Below, piece by piece: positions 11,218-13,610 of a stretch of 13,610 nt of DNA; the first letter of the stretch is position 1; the number at the start of each line of letters is the position of its first letter. This stretch comes from Ferroplasma sp037442045 (lineage in GTDB: Archaea > Thermoplasmatota > Thermoplasmata > Thermoplasmatales > Thermoplasmataceae): assembly GCF_037442045.1 (NCBI RefSeq), contig NZ_JBBIRC010000036.1:1-13610 (forward strand), read 5' to 3'. The notes under the pieces were generated by a model. It was not told the origin of the DNA. It ran no database searches and saw nothing but the letters and a program-made list of their open reading frames with translations. The position numbers and the translations under genes were made by a program.

Positions 11218-13593
11218 ATGTTATTACGTCCAATTGAAGAAGAAATTAAAACATCATATTTAGATTATGCAATGAGTGTAATTGTCAGCAGGGCAATACC
11301 GGATTTCAGGGATGGATTAAAGCCAGTGCAGAGAAGAATAATATATTCAATGTATGAACTTGGCGTTACCCATGATAAGCCATACAAAAAATCTGCCCGT
11401 ATTATAGGGGAAACCATGGGTAAATATCATCCGCATGGCGATTCTTCAATATACGAGGCTCTGGCAAGAATGGCACAGGATTTTTCCCTGCGCTATACGC
11501 TGATAGATGGCCAGGGAAACTTTGGCTCTATTGACGGTGATTCTCCAGCAGCTATGAGGTATACGGAAGCCCGGCTTGGAAGAATTGCAGAGGAAATGGT
11601 AAGGGACATAGAAAAGGAAACCGTTGATTTTTCCCCAAATTTTGATGGTTCTCTGGAGGAACCTGTGTATTTTCCATCCAGGATACCCCAATTATTGATA
11701 AATGGCACATCTGGAATCGCAGTGGGAATGGCAACAAACATGGTTCCCCATAATTTGTCTGAAATTTCAGATGCCATAATGTATGGAATAGACCATCCAG
11801 GATGTAACGTTGAGGAGCTTTTAAAATTTGTCAAAGGCCCGGACTTTCCAGGAGGCGGTGTGCTTTACAGGAATTCAGATCTCCTGAATATTTACAGAAC
11901 AGGCCATGGCAAGGTATTCTGCCAGGGCGAAATTGATGACGAAGAAAAGAAAAAAATTATAATAAAAACACTGCCATACGGAGTTAACAAGGCATTATAT
12001 ATTCAAAACGTTGCAGAACAGGTAAAAAATGGAGTTATAAGCAACATAACTGATATAAGAGATGAAAGCGACAGGAATGGCATAAGAATTGTAATTAAGG
12101 TCAGGAACGATGACAGCAAGGGGTTAACAATAAACCAGTTATATGAGCATACGCCACTGGAAACCACAATAGGCGTGAATAACCTGATGCTCCTGAACAA
12201 TGAACCAAAAATAATGACTTTAGATGCAATGATTCTGGGCTTTATCGAATTCAGGCTTGGGATAATAAAGAAGCGTTCTATATTTGAAGTTAATAAATTA
12301 ATGGACCGTGAACACATACTCTCGGGGCTTGTAATTGCACTTCAAAATATAGATCTTGTAATAAAAATTATCAGGTCATCGGAAACCGTAGATATGGCAA
12401 AATCATCGCTTATGGCACAGTTATCACTTTCTGAAAAGCAAACTATTGCAATACTGGACATGAGGCTCCAGCGTCTGACCGGTCTTGAAATTAAGAAAAT
12501 AAATGAAGAATTAATAAGCATAAAGGAAAATATTGTAAGGCTCAATGAGATAATAAATAACGAATCTGTAAGAAGAAATGTTTTAAAAGATGAAACCCTT
12601 GAAATTAAAAAACAATTTGGCGATGAGAGGAGAACAAAAGTACTGAATAGAGATATCAATGAGCGGAATGACGAAGATCTGATACCCAATGAAGAATCAA
12701 TAATGATTTTAAGTGAAAACGGTTTATTAAAGAGAGTATCCTCCGAAGAATACAATGTCCAGAAACGTGGAGGAAAAGGAACAATTACTGCCACTAGAAA
12801 AGAGGATGCTGTACGCAGCATTCTTTCCTGCATGTCCCATGATATGATATACTTCTTTACAAACACAGGGCGTGTATTAAAAATAAAGGCGTATACAATA
12901 GAGAAAAAATCAAGAACATCACTTGGAAGCGTTGGTGGGACTTTTCTAAAAATGAGTGAAAATGAGAAGATAAAACAAATAATGAAATCACCCGAAAGCT
13001 CAAAAAGTTTCCTTATTATAATTACAAAAAACGGATTTATAAAAAGGACTCCTGTGAAAGAAATACTGGATATGAGGGAATCCGGGCTAAAGATTATAAA
13101 ACTTGATGAAGGCGATGAAGTTGTTTCAGTCATGGATATGGAAAAACCATCAAAAATATTCGTGGCTTCAAACAATAACAAAGCAGCGGTATTTCTAAGT
13201 GACGAGGTTTCCGTTACTGGAAGGGCTTCCAGAGGAGTTAAATCAATGAGACTCAATGGATCAGAGATAATTAACTCATTTTTAGTCAATGATGAGGATA
13301 CTGTAATGAGTATCACGGAGAACGGAATAGGGAAAAGAACAAAAATAAGTGATTTTTCAATACATCACAGAGGGTCATCTGGAAATCTAATATTCAAGGA
13401 GAATGAAAGAACCGGAAAACTGGTAACTGCATTGCCCGTTCAGGATTCTCAGGAAGTGCTTATAATAACAAAAAACAATAAGACAATAAGGCTGAATTCT
13501 GATGAAATTAAAATACAGTCACGTGTCTCATCTGGAGTTAAGCTCATAAATGTGGACGACGATGATCTTGTTGTTGCAGCATCCGTGCTTTGA
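11218..13593 (+). CDS. gyrA: DNA gyrase subunit A
   Basis: This is the DNA-cleaving subunit of gyrase. The 791 residues begin with the conserved TSYLDYAMSVIVSRAIPDFRDG and contain the catalytic tyrosine Tyr115 in AAMRYTEARL. The quinolone region GKYHPHGDSSIYE (68-80) carries Ser76 and Glu80 at the positions of E. coli Ser83 and Asp87, the drug-sensitive type. A coiled segment (about 425-470) links to the C-terminal beta-pinwheel, which begins with a clear GyrA box, QKRGGKG, at 515-521. That box is needed to wrap DNA and separates gyrase from topoisomerase IV ParC. Blade repeats follow to the end, such as ILSENGLLKR, FTNTGRVLKI, ITKNGFIKRT, ITENGIGKRT and ITKNNKTIRL. Its start is set by the AGGTGA at 11207. 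The gene is complete in the window. Confidence 0.97.
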   Translation: MLLRPIEEEIKTSYLDYAMSVIVSRAIPDFRDGLKPVQRRIIYSMYELGVTHDKPYKKSARIIGETMGKYHPHGDSSIYEALARMAQDFSLRYTLIDGQGNFGSIDGDSPAAMRYTEARLGRIAEEMVRDIEKETVDFSPNFDGSLEEPVYFPSRIPQLLINGTSGIAVGMATNMVPHNLSEISDAIMYGIDHPGCNVEELLKFVKGPDFPGGGVLYRNSDLLNIYRTGHGKVFCQGEIDDEEKKKIIIKTLPYGVNKALYIQNVAEQVKNGVISNITDIRDESDRNGIRIVIKVRNDDSKGLTINQLYEHTPLETTIGVNNLMLLNNEPKIMTLDAMILGFIEFRLGIIKKRSIFEVNKLMDREHILSGLVIALQNIDLVIKIIRSSETVDMAKSSLMAQLSLSEKQTIAILDMRLQRLTGLEIKKINEELISIKENIVRLNEIINNESVRRNVLKDETLEIKKQFGDERRTKVLNRDINERNDEDLIPNEESIMILSENGLLKRVSSEEYNVQKRGGKGTITATRKEDAVRSILSCMSHDMIYFFTNTGRVLKIKAYTIEKKSRTSLGSVGGTFLKMSENEKIKQIMKSPESSKSFLIIITKNGFIKRTPVKEILDMRESGLKIIKLDEGDEVVSVMDMEKPSKIFVASNNNKAAVFLSDEVSVTGRASRGVKSMRLNGSEIINSFLVNDEDTVMSITENGIGKRTKISDFSIHHRGSSGNLIFKENERTGKLVTALPVQDSQEVLIITKNNKTIRLNSDEIKIQSRVSSGVKLINVDDDDLVVAASVL

Positions 13594-13610
13594 CATAAAT
13601 ATCTTAATTA

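Noticed and set aside
12342..13316. 324-codon open frame on the minus strand inside gyrA
   Set aside because: It is antisense to the strongly conserved gyrA. Its Ser/Phe/Ile-rich composition is what the reverse complement of Lys/Glu/Asn-rich coding produces. It has no promoter or family motif.
1..13610. CRISPR arrays, tRNA/rRNA genes, insertion sequences
   Set aside because: No regularly spaced repeats, no T-loop-like tRNA signature and no transposase motifs were seen on either strand by eye.

Overview
This window looks like chromosomal DNA from an archaeon of the order Thermoplasmatales (Ferroplasma/Acidiplasma-like; the genus is an inference). The DNA is AT-rich. Several genes start at or within a few bases of the transcription start expected from an archaeal TATA box (leaderless style), while genes inside operons carry Shine-Dalgarno-like sequences. 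The glutamyl-tRNA synthetase and Nog1 GTPase are of archaeal type. They sit beside a bacterial-type DNA gyrase pair, a combination known from Thermoplasmatales, which lack topoisomerase VI.

Layout. 1-71 may be the 3' end of an upstream gene. 131-364 (+) is a small zinc-ribbon protein with a clear leaderless promoter. It converges tail to tail with a two-gene minus-strand unit, a class I SAM-dependent methyltransferase (1149-610) followed by a small lysine-rich protein (597-361). 1150-1455 has no secure gene, but it ends in a near-perfect 26-bp palindrome lying over the promoter of the next operon. 1456-2793 (+) is a compact three-gene operon: a DsrE-like protein, an FmdE-like protein and an ArsR-family repressor with a CVC metal(loid)-sensing motif. 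2794-3193 is non-coding and AT-rich. 3823-3194 (-) is a tandem-ACT regulatory-type protein, divergent from the nog1-gltX pair (3905-6500), whose reading frames overlap. 6563-6802 (+) is a small possibly TusA-like protein, convergent at one base with an unrecognised 230-residue protein (7496-6804, -). 7497-7920 is a long AT-rich intergenic region leading to a divergent ammonium transporter that probably starts with TTG (7921-9186, +). The window ends with gyrB-gyrA (9277-13593, +).

How the genes work together. gyrB and gyrA encode the two subunits of a complete A2B2 gyrase and are translationally close. nog1 and gltX join ribosome assembly with tRNA charging. The DsrE/FmdE-like/ArsR operon is the most interesting part. 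A repressor with an arsenite-type cysteine pair, a single-cysteine sulfur-relay-like protein and a protein with a conserved His/Cys metal site share one transcription unit, with a palindrome ideally placed for autorepression. No arsenite pump or arsenate reductase is present in the window. Its function (metalloid or sulfur handling) is inferred, not shown.
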